DNA from: Corythucha ciliata
Taxonomy: Eukaryota; Arthropoda; Insecta; Hemiptera; Tingidae
Direction of reading: 5' to 3'
Length of the DNA stretch: 64,000 nt
Assembly: GCA_038030265.1 (NCBI GenBank)
Contig: CM075943.1
Span: 27,404,001 to 27,468,000, forward strand
Part shown: piece by piece, positions 23,301 through 33,529 of the stretch
How the letters are laid out: every line of letters begins with the position of its first letter
How positions within the stretch are numbered: the first letter of the stretch is position 1
Translations under genes and position numbers: made by a program
Notes under the pieces: generated by a model
What the model was told of the DNA's origin: nothing
Database searches by the model: none
Seen by the model: only the letters and a program-made list of their open reading frames with translations

Positions 23301-25743
23301 GATCTGAGTCAAACGCGGTTCATGAGTCTCTCAGACCTTGCTCAACTGAGAAATTGATGCGGTCTCGGCATGGGCGTCCCTGAAGGGGCGTTAGAGACCC
23401 TCACTGTGACAAGAAATGAGCGTTTCGCATTGCCGTTGGTTTCTGCCGAATTCTTCACTCCACGGCGGGCCAGCGAGGTCCGTTTGCATGACTATCCAGC
23501 CCGAACTTGGAATTCACGCATATTTAACCCCAGAAATTGCCGTTTCGCGAATATTTGGCTCCAGTGTGGCCATCTGCTCGCTGCAAACCTTTTTCATGTA
23601 CTTTTGTCCCACAGGGCATCGTAGGAAAAATTAAAAGAGTCCGACTGGTGAATTTCATGTGCCACGACAATTTACTCTTCACCTTCGGCAGTAAAGTCAA
23701 CATGCTCAGCGGGAAGAATGGCAGTGGAAAGAGCGCCATTTTGACCGCTCTAGTCATTGGACTCGGTGGTCGGGCCTCGGTAGCCAATCGTGGCAATGTG
23801 GTTAAAAGTACTGGACATTTTATTTTTCGAATTATCAACGGTTGAGTGATTTTTATCTTTTTTTTTTCAGACTTGATTAAAAATGGAGAGCCTCGGGCTT
23901 CGATCGAAATCACGATTTCCAACATCGGTTTATTCAGTTATAGTCACGATGAGTACGGCGATGAGATAACCATAATTCGTAACATTTCGCAGTCTGCTTC
24001 GACGTATAAATTTTTGTCTGAAGACGGTACGTAAAACGATTGTTTTTCCTCTCGAACGTTGCCTACTAAGTACCCCCCCCCCCCTACATGTGCAGGGAAA
24101 GTTGTGACCACTAAGAAAAAGGAACTGGAGAAAATATTGATGCGCACTCACATTCAAATCAACAATCCCGTGTGCATACTCAACCAGGATACGGCACGGT
24201 CGTTTCTTAAGACGGCGACGCCGACCGAATTGTACCGCCTGTTCATGCAGGGAACACTGTTGAGTGAAATTGACGAGCAGTTACATGTGCTCAGGGATGA
24301 TGTTTTGGTTAAGCTAAGGGAGGCGATTGAGAGGCGGCAATTAGTGAGGACACGTTCCCATTTTTATGGCGAGCCTTTTTTTTATTATTATTAACGGTTT
24401 CTCTTTGTTCAGGCTTTGGACACCGCTGAGTCCGATTTAATTCAATATTCCGAGCTGATGAAAAAATACGGGCAGTTGGAGGATGCTCAAAACAAGAAAC
24501 AGCTCGCTAAAAATGAATTATTGTGGAGCGAGGTGAATAGCTTGTGTCGTTTGAACTGTTCGAATTTGTAATCCATTAATTGTACAGATCGACGTCCTTG
24601 AAAATAAAATCGATGAGTGCGAGGGAACGCAGGAGAACGCCATTCAAGAAGTGGAAGTTCTGAAGAAGAAAACCGAAGAGCGGGAAGCGAGTGAGAGGAC
24701 CCTCACTGAGACTAAAAGGTAATTTTGATTAATTTCCTGATGGGACGTACTACAAGCCCGTGGGTTTTAGGACACTCGAAGAAGAGTTACAGAGGGCAAG
24801 AAGCGCTTTTGAAGAGACGGAATTTAAGTATTTGTCCGGCGAAGAGGCAGTTTCTAAGGCTAGAGAAAATATTCACCGAATTTCTCGCGAAATTTCGAAA
24901 TTAGAGAAAAAAATTCAATTAGAAAAACAACGTTGCGCTGAAATTAACGAAGAAATCAAAGATCACGAAAAGTACGTAATTTGTCGCTTGTTTAATCCCC
25001 ACCCCCGCGCGCCACCAAAGTAACGCCAATGAGAACTTTCAGGAATTTTGCAGAACGAGAACGCGAGAGGAAACGAATTGAAAATCAAAAAGAACAATTG
25101 GAGTCCAGAGTAGGGGAAATAACGGCCGTTTTGAAAGTTTCCGAGCATAAAGCAGCTCAAATGAACAACAGCCTGGAAAATGCCAGAAGCGAAGTTCAAA
25201 AACTACGGACGAGCGTCCACAATCATGAGAGAGCGTTAGGTGAGTTGGTGCTCACTACCCCCCCCCCCTCCCCCGTCCGTCACCTTCGGTTAATTTACTT
25301 ATTTTGACGCGTTCACTAGCACATAAAAAGGAAAGATTTAATTATATGAAGAACTCTCAAGACGAGTTGAGCGTGTACGCTGAGTGGATGCCGAAGTTCG
25401 TTAGGGCAATAGAAAATGCTCACGCTAGGCACAGTTTCGACGAACGTCCCCTTGGTCCACTCGGTAGGATTTTGTTTTGCCTCCCACCCACCTCTCAATT
25501 TCCCTAATTACGTGTCACGTTCCAGGAAAATATGTCCGCGTCAAAGACCAGAGGTGGGGCCCCGTCATTGAGAAAATATTTTCAAAGTCGATCCTCGAGT
25601 CCTTCGTTGTGACCTCGTCCAGAGATTTCAACACGCTCAAAAACATTTTGTCACAATTGGGCATCAGGCAAACGCCGCAGATTTCAATCTCGAGATTCGC
25701 GAACAGAGTAGGGCACCAACTGTGACAATCCTCAATTGTTTTA

Positions 25744-25782
<39 letters not shown>

Positions 25783-28123
25783 TTGTTGACCCGTGCAGGC
25801 GCATGATATCAGCTCGACTGAAGTGAGACACAGGAAATATCAGAGCGTGATGCAAGCGATTGAAGTGACCAATCCCAACGTTTTTAACATTATCATCGAC
25901 TGTATTCAAGCGGATACGATTCTTCTCGTTCCAACTGATGAAGAAACGTTTCCATTGGTGGAAAATATTGAGAACGTCCCTAAAAATTGTAGCCGCGTTT
26001 TCACTATGTCGGGCAATATTTTCTTCCCTCAGCCCAACTATAAAACGTACGCCGGCTCCGTTGGAAGGGAAACAATGTTTTTACAGGCTAGCACCGATCA
26101 AATTTTAAGGTTTGTACCACGTTTCACCACCCTCCCCTCCCCGGCCACGTACTCAAGTTCGAACTATTTTTACTGTAAAACAGAACGCTAAAGGAAGACA
26201 TAGCAAAGTCTGAGAGTGAGTTGGAAATTTGCCGGCAGAAACTGAGGGAAAAAGCGGAGCAAGAGACCAGTGCCGAAGTGTCGGTTCGGGAGGCTTACTT
26301 GGAAGTTGATGGTCTCAGAAAAAATTTGTTGGTTTGCGAAAATAAAATCATGCAACTCAGTCAACTGGAAATCCCCACGAATTTCGACGTTGGCATCCTC
26401 AGCGAAGACCTTAAATTTAGAGCCAGCGCTATCCAAGTGAATGAAAATCGTATTGAGGTATGTAAAAGAGGCTGACGGGGAGGAGGGTGTGAATAGGGTG
26501 ATCGTCTTTTTTTGTAATTGCAGGATCTAAGAACTCAACTCCAAGCTGCAGAAGATTCGTTGACAAAAAGTCGGGAAGATCTGGATGAGCTTGAACGACT
26601 GAAATCGGAGGGACAGGCTGAAACGAAAAGGCTCACGGTTTGTACCCACCCCCCTCCAATTAACACCCTCGTATTTATTGCATTTTTATTATTTTTTGTT
26701 ATAAAGAAACGACTCAACAAAATCAACGAAGAGATTAGAACGTTCAGCACGAGTTACAACACGGACATTGAAACTCTCAGACTTGAAATGAGTCGCCTCG
26801 AGCGAATAACCAGAAAAATTGAAAAGCTTAAAACTGAACTGTCCAAGGCTCTTGAAACAGCTCGGGAACATTGCCACGAACGCGTTCAATCCACGAGGTA
26901 ACCAGATTGCCTCCCTCCCTCCCACCCAGCCATGCATAATTCTTGTATTTTTAAGACCGAAGGAGGAATTGGAGCGATTAGTGAGCACGTTGGAAAGCAA
27001 AGTTAAAGCTTTGAGACACACAATCGGAGAACAACCACCCCCTGAACCGTCCGAGTATGAGGAGAGAAAGCTACGCTATGAAAGTTACTCGGACGCTGTG
27101 GCAAAATGCCGCAACGCGGCGACTGTGAGTTGAACAAAAGGACGCTCCCCCCTCCCCACCCTTTTACCCACTAATTTTGATCGAATTTAGTGTAAAGAAA
27201 AATATCTGGAAGATCTAGTCAAAACACGAAGTACTCTTGAGAAGAAAATGTGCATGGCGACGGCGAAGTCGTTCCAGAATATCTTAATGACCAGGAAATT
27301 TGTGGTAAGGGACTTTGAAACATTCCACGGCCCAAAAATTTCGCGATTATAACGGTTTTCTTTGGGTGTGTGTGTGCAGGGCAACATGATTTTTGACCAC
27401 AGGAAAAAAACGCTCGAATTAGAGGTGAAACCCGATCCGTCGGTCACGGTTAAAACGAATGTGACAAGTCTGTCGGGTGGGGAAAGGTCATTCTCAATGG
27501 TGGCGTTCATTATGGCATTGTGGACCAATATGACTAGTCCGTTTTACTTTTTGGATGAATTCGACGTTTTCATGGTGAGTTCTTGAATTCTCTTGTCATA
27601 TCGGGCTACTGCCTTTGGACGTCCGAGTCGACCAACTCGAATGTCTCCGACGATCCAACCGTTCAGGAGGGGTGATCGTGGTGTGGGTGATACTGAACTA
27701 TAACGGAGCACTTTTTAACGCTTAACTTCTTGCCCCCACCCCTTTATCCCTTAACCACGAGTCCTCCCCGTGAAGTGTACGGCATCCCACCCGGTTTTGT
27801 GTATTGTCCCGGAATGACATCGGAGGGTGGGGTCGTGCGCTGGGGACCCTCCCCACGATACTCTGATTTCAACCCCTTTATTTCTCTATTCTTTCTATCA
27901 AAGGATGAGGTGAACCGAAAAATGATCATGGAGCATTTGATCACCTTTGCCAAATCGCAACCTGAAAAACAGTTTGTTTTCCTCACGCCTCACGCACTAT
28001 CCGACGCGTCTACAGACGATGTTCAGTTTTTCCGGTACGTGCTCCCGCGTTTTGCGTAGTTGCCAACGAATGATTGAATAAAATTCCGTTCCGTTTTTCA
28101 GGTTGGAAGATCCAAGGAAGTAA
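17375..28123 (+). CDS. SMC6: SMC6, structural maintenance of chromosomes 6 (SMC5/6 complex ATPase)
   Basis: Exons: start exon ending at 17375 (supplies only the A of ATG), 17444-17580, 23615-23807, 23871-24026, 24096-24343, 24413-24532, 24588-24718, 24771-24971, 25043-25239, 25320-25463, 25526-25707, 25799-26109, 26184-26457, 26524-26637, 26707-26897, 26956-27124, 27191-27304, 27380-27574, 27904-28034, 28102-28123. All junctions keep frame and give about 1076 residues, a normal SMC6 length. Seen: a basic N-tail, the NFMCHDN stretch, Walker A GKNGSGKS at residues 79-86, coiled coil, hinge at roughly 495-665, a second coiled coil, ABC signature LSGGERSF at 992-999, and Walker B with LDEFDVFM at about 1019-1026. 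SMC6 pairs with SMC5 in recombination repair, replication-stress response and silencing of extrachromosomal DNA. The first coding intron is 6034 bp and loaded with foldback repeats. The start exon is inferred. Confidence 0.93.
17376..17443 (+). other. Predicted 68-bp intron splitting the SMC6 start codon
   Basis: The frame that continues into the SMC6 head has no in-frame ATG in its first exon. Directly before TGTCGAGTC stands an acceptor (atttacag) ending at 17443. A donor GTAAGC begins at 17376 after …ggaataa. Joining them makes A|TG TCG AGT, that is Met-Ser-Ser. The intron length matches the others in this gene. An upstream ATG at 17423 is in another frame and soon terminates. Confidence 0.6.
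17769..19988. mobile_element. 2.2-kb foldback element with ~155-bp tandem units, in SMC6 intron 1
   Basis: The ends ggatttcactacctcggctt (17769) and aagccgaggtggtgaaatcc (19969) are inverted copies. Inward from them, blocks with gcggatctgcagatc, taataggcacaa and agcgacacactcgaac are mirrored. The arms are built of ~155-bp tandem units containing tgcagattcataaaa…tgcagatcggcc and caattttgacccctcc: about three in the left arm (18207, 18355, 18513) and six in the right (18778, 18935, 19090, 19247, 19403, 19557). The turn is near 18665-18675. No ORF of note. Structure is that of Foldback (FB-like) transposons. Confidence 0.85.
19989..20564. other. Between the foldback elements in SMC6 intron 1
   Basis: Intronic sequence without a recognisable gene. 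Short frames on both strands (20070-20418) are not supported by any domain. Confidence 0.35.
20565..21778. mobile_element. 1.2-kb foldback element, in SMC6 intron 1
   Basis: The left end (gagagctggcgaca…cattcaaccggaagaacata) and right end (tatgttcttccggttgaatg…tagctctc) are inverted copies. The arms contain tandem units of ~120-190 bp with the recurring blocks aaccggaagaacatagt, cgtctgcctgg-gcatttgccct and gtggctcgccaaaaacacg, mirrored around about 21090. Different in sequence from the first foldback element but of the same architecture. Confidence 0.85.
22465..23000. repeat. Degenerate tandem repeat in SMC6 intron 1
   Basis: A motif near ttcgcagatatttagacctgaaac recurs at about 22465, 22490, 22520, 22675, 22705, 22735, 22925 and 22950 at intervals near 25-40 bp, again at about 23540. 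It resembles the ttcgcggg repeats at 12655-13275 in style. Confidence 0.6.
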
Positions 28124-28204
28124 GCATAGTAGAAGCGTTTTTTTTTTTTTTAATTCTGTGATAATGCGTACTAAAATGTGTTCTATCGTTAGAAGCTCTT
28201 TATC

Positions 28205-28210
28205 AATAAA
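28205..28210 (+). terminator. Polyadenylation signal AATAAA after SMC6
   Basis: A canonical AATAAA 82 bp after the SMC6 stop codon, following an A/T-rich 3' UTR. It is the first such signal downstream on this strand outside the 28079 aataaa inside the last intron. Confidence 0.65.
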
Positions 28211-28272
28211 TGCCATTTTTTCACGTTAAAGCGTGTTGTATGAATTCGTTTGGTCCATAATCCCTCGACTTA

Positions 28273-28414
28273 GGCGGCGTTCACACTATGGCGATACGAT
28301 ATCGTTTCTACATCACTCTGACTCATTTCCAGTTGTTTCTATCTGTCCTTGACGCTGTTAATAAGCGTCGGCGATATCGAAACGATATCGTGTCGCTCTA
28401 GTGTGTTCGCCACC
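28273..28414. mobile_element. 142-bp MITE with TTA duplications (PIF/Harbinger-like)
   Basis: Ends GGCGGCGTTCACACTA and TAGTGTGTTCGCCACC are imperfect inverted repeats flanked by TTA on both sides (28270-28272 and 28415-28417). Inner palindrome: cgatatcgtttc / gaaacgatatcg. A three-base TWA duplication is typical of PIF/Harbinger elements. Confidence 0.75.
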
Positions 28415-28816
28415 TTAAGAGGGAGTTGTACATGTGTTTCCTCGACCCCCTCCAATCGTACCTCGCCAACTCGGCGTTACGTAAATTGTCGCCGTAGTTC
28501 AGCACCAATACTGGATTTTAAGGTCTCATTTCAAACTCCAGATAATTCCGCTCACACGTTAAGTCTTGCATTCCCAAATAAGGCGTCGGAAGAGCTCGAA
28601 TTTTCAACGTAAAAGTTTAAGTGGGTTTTATAGTTGTTTCAAGGTTGAAATATGAAAAACGAAGATTTATCGGGCGTGCGGAATTTCCTGGAGATTAAAA
28701 TGAGACCTTAAAATCCAGGATTGGTGCTGAACTACGGCGATAATTTACGTAACGCCGAGTTGACGAGGTATTATTGGAGGGGGGTCGAAGAAACACATGT
28801 ACATCTCTCCCTTAAG
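28415..28816. mobile_element. 400-bp palindromic MITE bounded by TTAA
   Basis: Arms of ~180 bp: left cctcgccaactcggcgttac… and right …gtaacgccgagttgacgagg. The boundaries are TTAA at 28415-28418 and 28812-28815, which fits a piggyBac-type TTAA target. The right half is also present at 6331-6563 and 8666-8898. It abuts the preceding MITE, sharing the TTA. Confidence 0.65.
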
Positions 28817-28819
28817 ACC

Positions 28820-29660
28820 GACAAATACCAAAATGCCTTAATTTTAGACGTTCTAAAAACCGTCAATTTTTGGTGATCTGAAAACCATCATTTTCGTGTG
28901 GAGGGGAGAGGGATGATTCTAAATGGCCTGCCACCCCTAGCTGGTTCATTAGCCGGTTCGGGGTTGTTAAAATGACCCATGAATCTGCGTTGAGGCTCTT
29001 TCCTTGGATTTTGATGGCTTTGGATTGCGCCTATGGGCGTCCGTCTGCTGGAAATTTCGTGGGGCTGCTTAAAACACGGGAAACTTACAGAAAAACCCCC
29101 TCCAACGGCTCGTCCTGTGAGCGATTTTTCCTCCCATCGAGGGGGAATTAGCTTACGGACTTGCTATGAAGCCGCTGGTGGAGTCAATTTGAAATGTTCG
29201 GTGTGCAAATTACGTAATCAGACCGGTGCGGAATTTACAGACTAGCAAACCACTGAATGAGCCAATTTGTGCGTTCTGTGTTGGTCAGGCAGGAAATTGC
29301 CCTTTGCCCTGTGTTTCTAGCCAATTTTTTATTCATCCTATTGAGAGAATAGGACGGGTTAGGAGCTCGGTATATTTCTAGTTCTGTTATGATGAATTTC
29401 ACCACCGAGAGTTGTTTGAGTTGGAAATTGAAAATACGTCTGAATTTTCGGATTCCCCGTGTCGAAAAACCCTACGAAATGAGGATTCATCCATTTTTTT
29501 AAATTTTGATAATTTCCTTCAAAATCACTCCTTAACTGAGTGATTTTTAAGGTCATCTTCTCCGAATATTGCGATTTGAGCCGAACGTGTGAGCAGGGGC
29601 GTTGTGAGCCATCACCAACTGGGGGGGGGGGGGAAGCGTCTTTAAACCTGACTGCATCTA
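28820..29660. other. Intergenic, no gene recognised
   Basis: No supported gene. The stretch 29029-29245 has an open frame (MGVRLLEISWG…) without a known domain. A G-tract lies at 29621-29632. Confidence 0.35.
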
Positions 29661-31624
29661 GGGCCGTATTCAGAAACCAACCTTTACGTCCCCTTAGGAG
29701 CTCCTTTAGTTAAGGTTCCTTTAGCGATTCCTTTAAAAATCGTATTCAGAAACGTTCCTTTGGAGTTCCTCGGCAGTTCCTTTAGCTAAAGGGGCCTTAA
29801 AGCAAATAAACAATGAAAATATGCTTTTAATGGTGACTGTACGCTTTATCATGTGAAACCTCTCGCTATTTAAGCCTTCAAAAGCCCATTATTTATCAAA
29901 ATTGTATGAAATGCCAGCCTATTAACATTGCGTAATTTTAATTTATTGATGAGCGTGGACAAGTTCAAGACCGAAGAGAACCGCAAAGTTTGTGCGGAAA
30001 GCGGCCATTGTCCCACAAGGGAATGCCCTGCTGGAGACTGCGTGATCGAGCAACGGCTACGGTTCTATTTTGGAAAATTCGAATGTAGCCAACGGGTGAC
30101 AACATCAACAAATTCCATCCTTGGGCCGCAAAACACAACTACTTTGAGACTCATCCAGACTCCCGTCACCTACGGAGATTTTAAGCGGAGTATATGTGCA
30201 CAATAATTGCAGCCGACGACACCGGGGAAACCACCCAATCTGAAAAATGGAACGGATGATTCTCTCACTCTTTGGCCACTGGGAAATATATAAGCTGTTT
30301 TATTAGCCCCGCAATGCTTTCAGACACTTCCTTTATGTTCACGATTCCACCGGCGTCACCGGTTGGCTGACACCTCGTAGGTCACAAAACTGTCTGCGAC
30401 GGCCGTTGCTCGGTGCCTATGAGGAATGAGTTTGTCCTGTGAATTTCGAAGGAAATGTAACGCTCTTCAACGTGTGACTCAGAAGACGTTTTCGTGGAAC
30501 GCTCAGTATTCGAGTGATAGGCAAAAATCCGTTTAAAACTCCGGGGAATAACGCAGTTTTCTGCCCCCACTGAAGTTCTAAAGAGGAGTTTTGGATGGAA
30601 GAGAAGCCTTTTAGCTCCAGGGGGTCTCACGAGGTGGCGCCGACAACGATGAGCGAGGGCTTTCGTGCGCCCTTGCGACTGGGGCCTTATTCCGAACGGT
30701 TGGGAAGAAAATGCCGCAAGAGGGATCCATGCAGGGACCCCGTATAAGAAATAACATTATCCCTTCGTGGGAACCACACTTGCGTCATTTTTCCCTGACA
30801 CCTCTGACCAGGCCGCACTGGCACTGGGGCCTTTTCCTGGCCCCAGCTCCGGCCGCGGTAGTGAGCTAGAGGTCGAAACGGTGCCACTCACCGTGCACTT
30901 TGACGAAATAATTATTTTCAGACCTATAAATTTATTTTGGCCTAGGTTCCAATCCCGTACAAAACGAAAATAATGAAATAGATAGGACGGTCACACTTGA
31001 AACACAAGGGGAGGCACAACACAAAAAAGATAAATTGACAAATCGTGGTATGGGACCGTCACTTGAAGATTTACCGTCGCGTAAATTCTCAGTAATTTGT
31101 GAAAGTTTGACAGCCGTAGAGAAACTTGAACCCTTCAGTCGGTCGACGCTCGACGGATCAAAATCACAACGTTTCAAACAGTCTGATCTGACCGAAACGA
31201 GACCTTTTGGAGAACCGAACTGGATTCAGATAGTGTGCTTCTTCTGTGTCGCTCATTACGCCATTGGAGATCCGAAATAAGATTGAGCGAGTCGAAAAAC
31301 ACAATAAATTCTTCCATTTCTCACATTTACCGAGGGAAAATAATTACAGTAGAAACACTACAACACAAGACAAGGCTTAAAGGAACTGTAAAGGAAGCTC
31401 CCTCCCGAGCTTCCTTAGAGTTATAAGTATAACCAGCAAATAACATTCTTTAAAGGAACCACGAAGGTAAAAGTGGCTTTGTGAATACAATTTTTTCATG
31501 CCTTAAAGAACTCCTTTACAGTTCCTTAGCCAATGCGGATAAGGTTGGTTTCTGAATACAAATTCCTGCTATAAGGAGCCACAAAGGTTAAGGTCTCGTA
31601 AAGGTGCGTTTCTGAATACGGCCC
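29661..31624. mobile_element. 1.96-kb terminal-inverted-repeat element, copy 1
   Basis: Ends GGGCCGTATTCAGAAAC (29661) and GTTTCTGAATACGGCCC (31608-31624) are inverted repeats that continue with one or two mismatches into aacctttacg / cgtaaaggt. Flanked by TA on each side. Subterminal regions carry many gttccttta-type short repeats. Two small frames are conserved between copies, 29928-30206 (92 aa, Cys-rich, CPTRECP-GDC) and 31035-31280 (81 aa); neither shows a transposase domain, so the element is probably non-autonomous. A second copy is split by an LTR element (37258-44224) and a third is inverted at 60001-61965. Confidence 0.8.
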
Positions 31625-32111
31625 TATATACAGCACATAACAGCATATTTTGTACCTCACCTCGTATACATATTATTAATTCGTACGAGCGAGAATTGAA
31701 ATCATTTATTTGCAACAACAAAAAGAACTTCAATATAAACTAAAAGTTAATCATATGGGGGCTATTTGGAAATAATCGGTTTCTTAGGAAACAGGATATG
31801 ACAGTCCTTTCCCAAGGTGACTAAACTTTCTATAGGTGCCGCAGATCTTCGGCCATTACTGTACTTCACCTTCATCATGAGCAGTCCCATCCGCCTTTGC
31901 GCTGGACCCAGTACATTATTAATTGTTATTGGGTTGTGATTTTTGAGAAATCATAAACTTCAATTTCAAAAGTATCTTGCTCTGCTGCTCTAGGGTGAGC
32001 AATCGGGAGCAAAGGACTGCTCGTGACGTCAGTCTCCACCCCTTCTGTCCGAATGGCAGGGGGAAATCTGTGGCACCTATAGTAAAGTTTAGTCACCTTG
32101 GTCCTTTCCCC

Positions 32112-33190
32112 TTAATTTTGACTCGTATTTCTTTTTAAAAAGGGCCGCAAGTGATCGAGGTGTTTCTTTGTGGACCAGCCGTTCACATTGACCAGATAAA
32201 CAACATTTCCCAGTCTCTTTTCGATGACTCCTTCTTCCCAACGCTGTCCTCGCCTTCCAAATTTTCTAACGTACACCCTTTCACCGATTTGTAACTTTCT
32301 CAGCTTCTTGTGGTCAAAAAGGTTTGACCTTTGTTCCAATTTTGGTTAAATCAGGTCAAGAACCGTTCTAATTTTACGCCCAAACATCAGTTCCGATGGC
32401 GATATTCCTGTCGAACTGTGGGGAGTGCATCGGTAGGACGTAGAAACTGTGTTAACTTATAATTGAGCGAACCTTTTTCATCCAACGATTTCTTCAACGC
32501 CAATTTCATTGTTTGAACGTACCTCTCGGCCTGCCCATTGGATGATACGGTGGAATAGTTTTGTGCGTAATACCATTTGTTCGTGGAAACTCCTGAAATT
32601 CTCGTGCAGTAAACGAAGTGCCGCTGTCGCTTATCAGAACCCTCGGAATTCCAAACCGTGAAAAAATGGTTCGTAGACTTTATATGGTGTTCAGTCTGGA
32701 AATTGAGGAGACTGGAATCACCTCTAACCATTTACTGAACGAATCGACGACGATAAGGAAGTATCTTCCGAGAAAAGGCCCTGCATGATCCACATGGATT
32801 CGTGTCCAAAGGGTGATCTGGGGCTTTGTTGCAGTTTCTCTGATTTTCTGAACAAGCTTTGCAGTCACCGACCATTCTCTCGATAGCAACATCCACTCCT
32901 CGGGCGAGAGCTTTCATCTTTGAAATTCCGACATGTGACGAATGTAGTTCATTGAGGATATCGCTTCTCAAAGTTGTTGGAATAACGAATCGAGCGTTTC
33001 TCATAAGGCAGCAGCCTTGCTCGATCGATAGTTCGTTCGTGATATCCTTGAACGGTTTGATTTCTATACCTGTACCGTTAGTCAAATGTGAGATCACACG
33101 GGCTAAATCGGGATCTTTCAATGTCTCCCTTGCAATGTCGTGATGTGTAACTGGTAAAAATTCAATTTGTCTTGGCCATGGTATGGTGAA
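32112..33190 (-). pseudogene. Degenerate Ty3/gypsy integrase fragment, copy A
   Basis: Reading leftward: a zinc-binding domain (ELHSSHVGISKMKALARG…GDCKACSENQ), an integrase core start (RIHVDHAGPFLG-YFLIVVDSFSKWLEV), a second core piece with SNGQAERYVQTMKLAL, and a C-terminal module (IGERVYVRKFGRRGQRWEEGVIEKRLG…HLDHLRPF). These lie in three different frames (33190-32732, 32892-32680, 32731-32387, 32339-32112), so the gene is broken by frameshifts. Reverse transcriptase is absent upstream. The family resembles K02A2.6-type gypsy elements. Second copy at 44712-45790. Confidence 0.85.
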
Positions 33191-33194
33191 AGCC

Positions 33195-33529
33195 CATTCT
33201 TCTTGAGAGTTCTCCACACACTTGTTTGTGACGCATGCATGCACCGCTAACGAAATTCGACGAGTGCTCGTTGTTGGGTCACGTTCAACTTCCATTAAAA
33301 TGTCCTCAACGTCGATATTCTCTTCCCTTTCCGAATTCGTCGATCGTCTTGGGAACGCTCCAGTTTCACGAAGCGTTCTAAAAACCCGCGAAAAGGTATT
33401 TCTGGCCGGCAATCTTCGGTTTGGGAATTCAAGATGATATGCTCGCTGGGCGGCTCGGTCATTTCCTCTACACATTCCGTAGAAAAACATTATGTCGGCG
33501 TACTCTTCGTTAGTAAAATGTCGAGGCAT
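33195..33529 (-). pseudogene. DUF4817 (IS630/Tc1-like) transposase N-terminus, copy A
   Basis: Starts MPRHFTNEEYADIMFFYG and continues with FPNRRLPARNTFSRVFRTLRETG, the DUF4817 helix-turn-helix N-terminus common in insect transposons, then PTTSTRRISL. The catalytic domain is missing. After about 100 codons the frame runs into the gypsy integrase fragment because of a 4-bp insertion (gcat near 33235), making an apparent 265-residue chimeric ORF (33529-32732). In copy B the 4 bp are absent and the original reading continues as SVWRTLKKNGLSPYHGQ. Confidence 0.8.

Noticed and set aside
27601..27903. Frame 27730-28059 as an extra SMC6 exon
   Set aside because: Its first part interrupts the conserved run from Walker B (…DVFM) to the next exon (DEVNRKM); splicing 27574 to 27904 matches the SMC6 family.
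32732..33529. A genuine host fusion gene of DUF4817 and integrase domains
   Set aside because: The other copy of the block lacks the 4 bp that join the frames, and the integrase remainder is frameshifted, so this is decayed transposon DNA.
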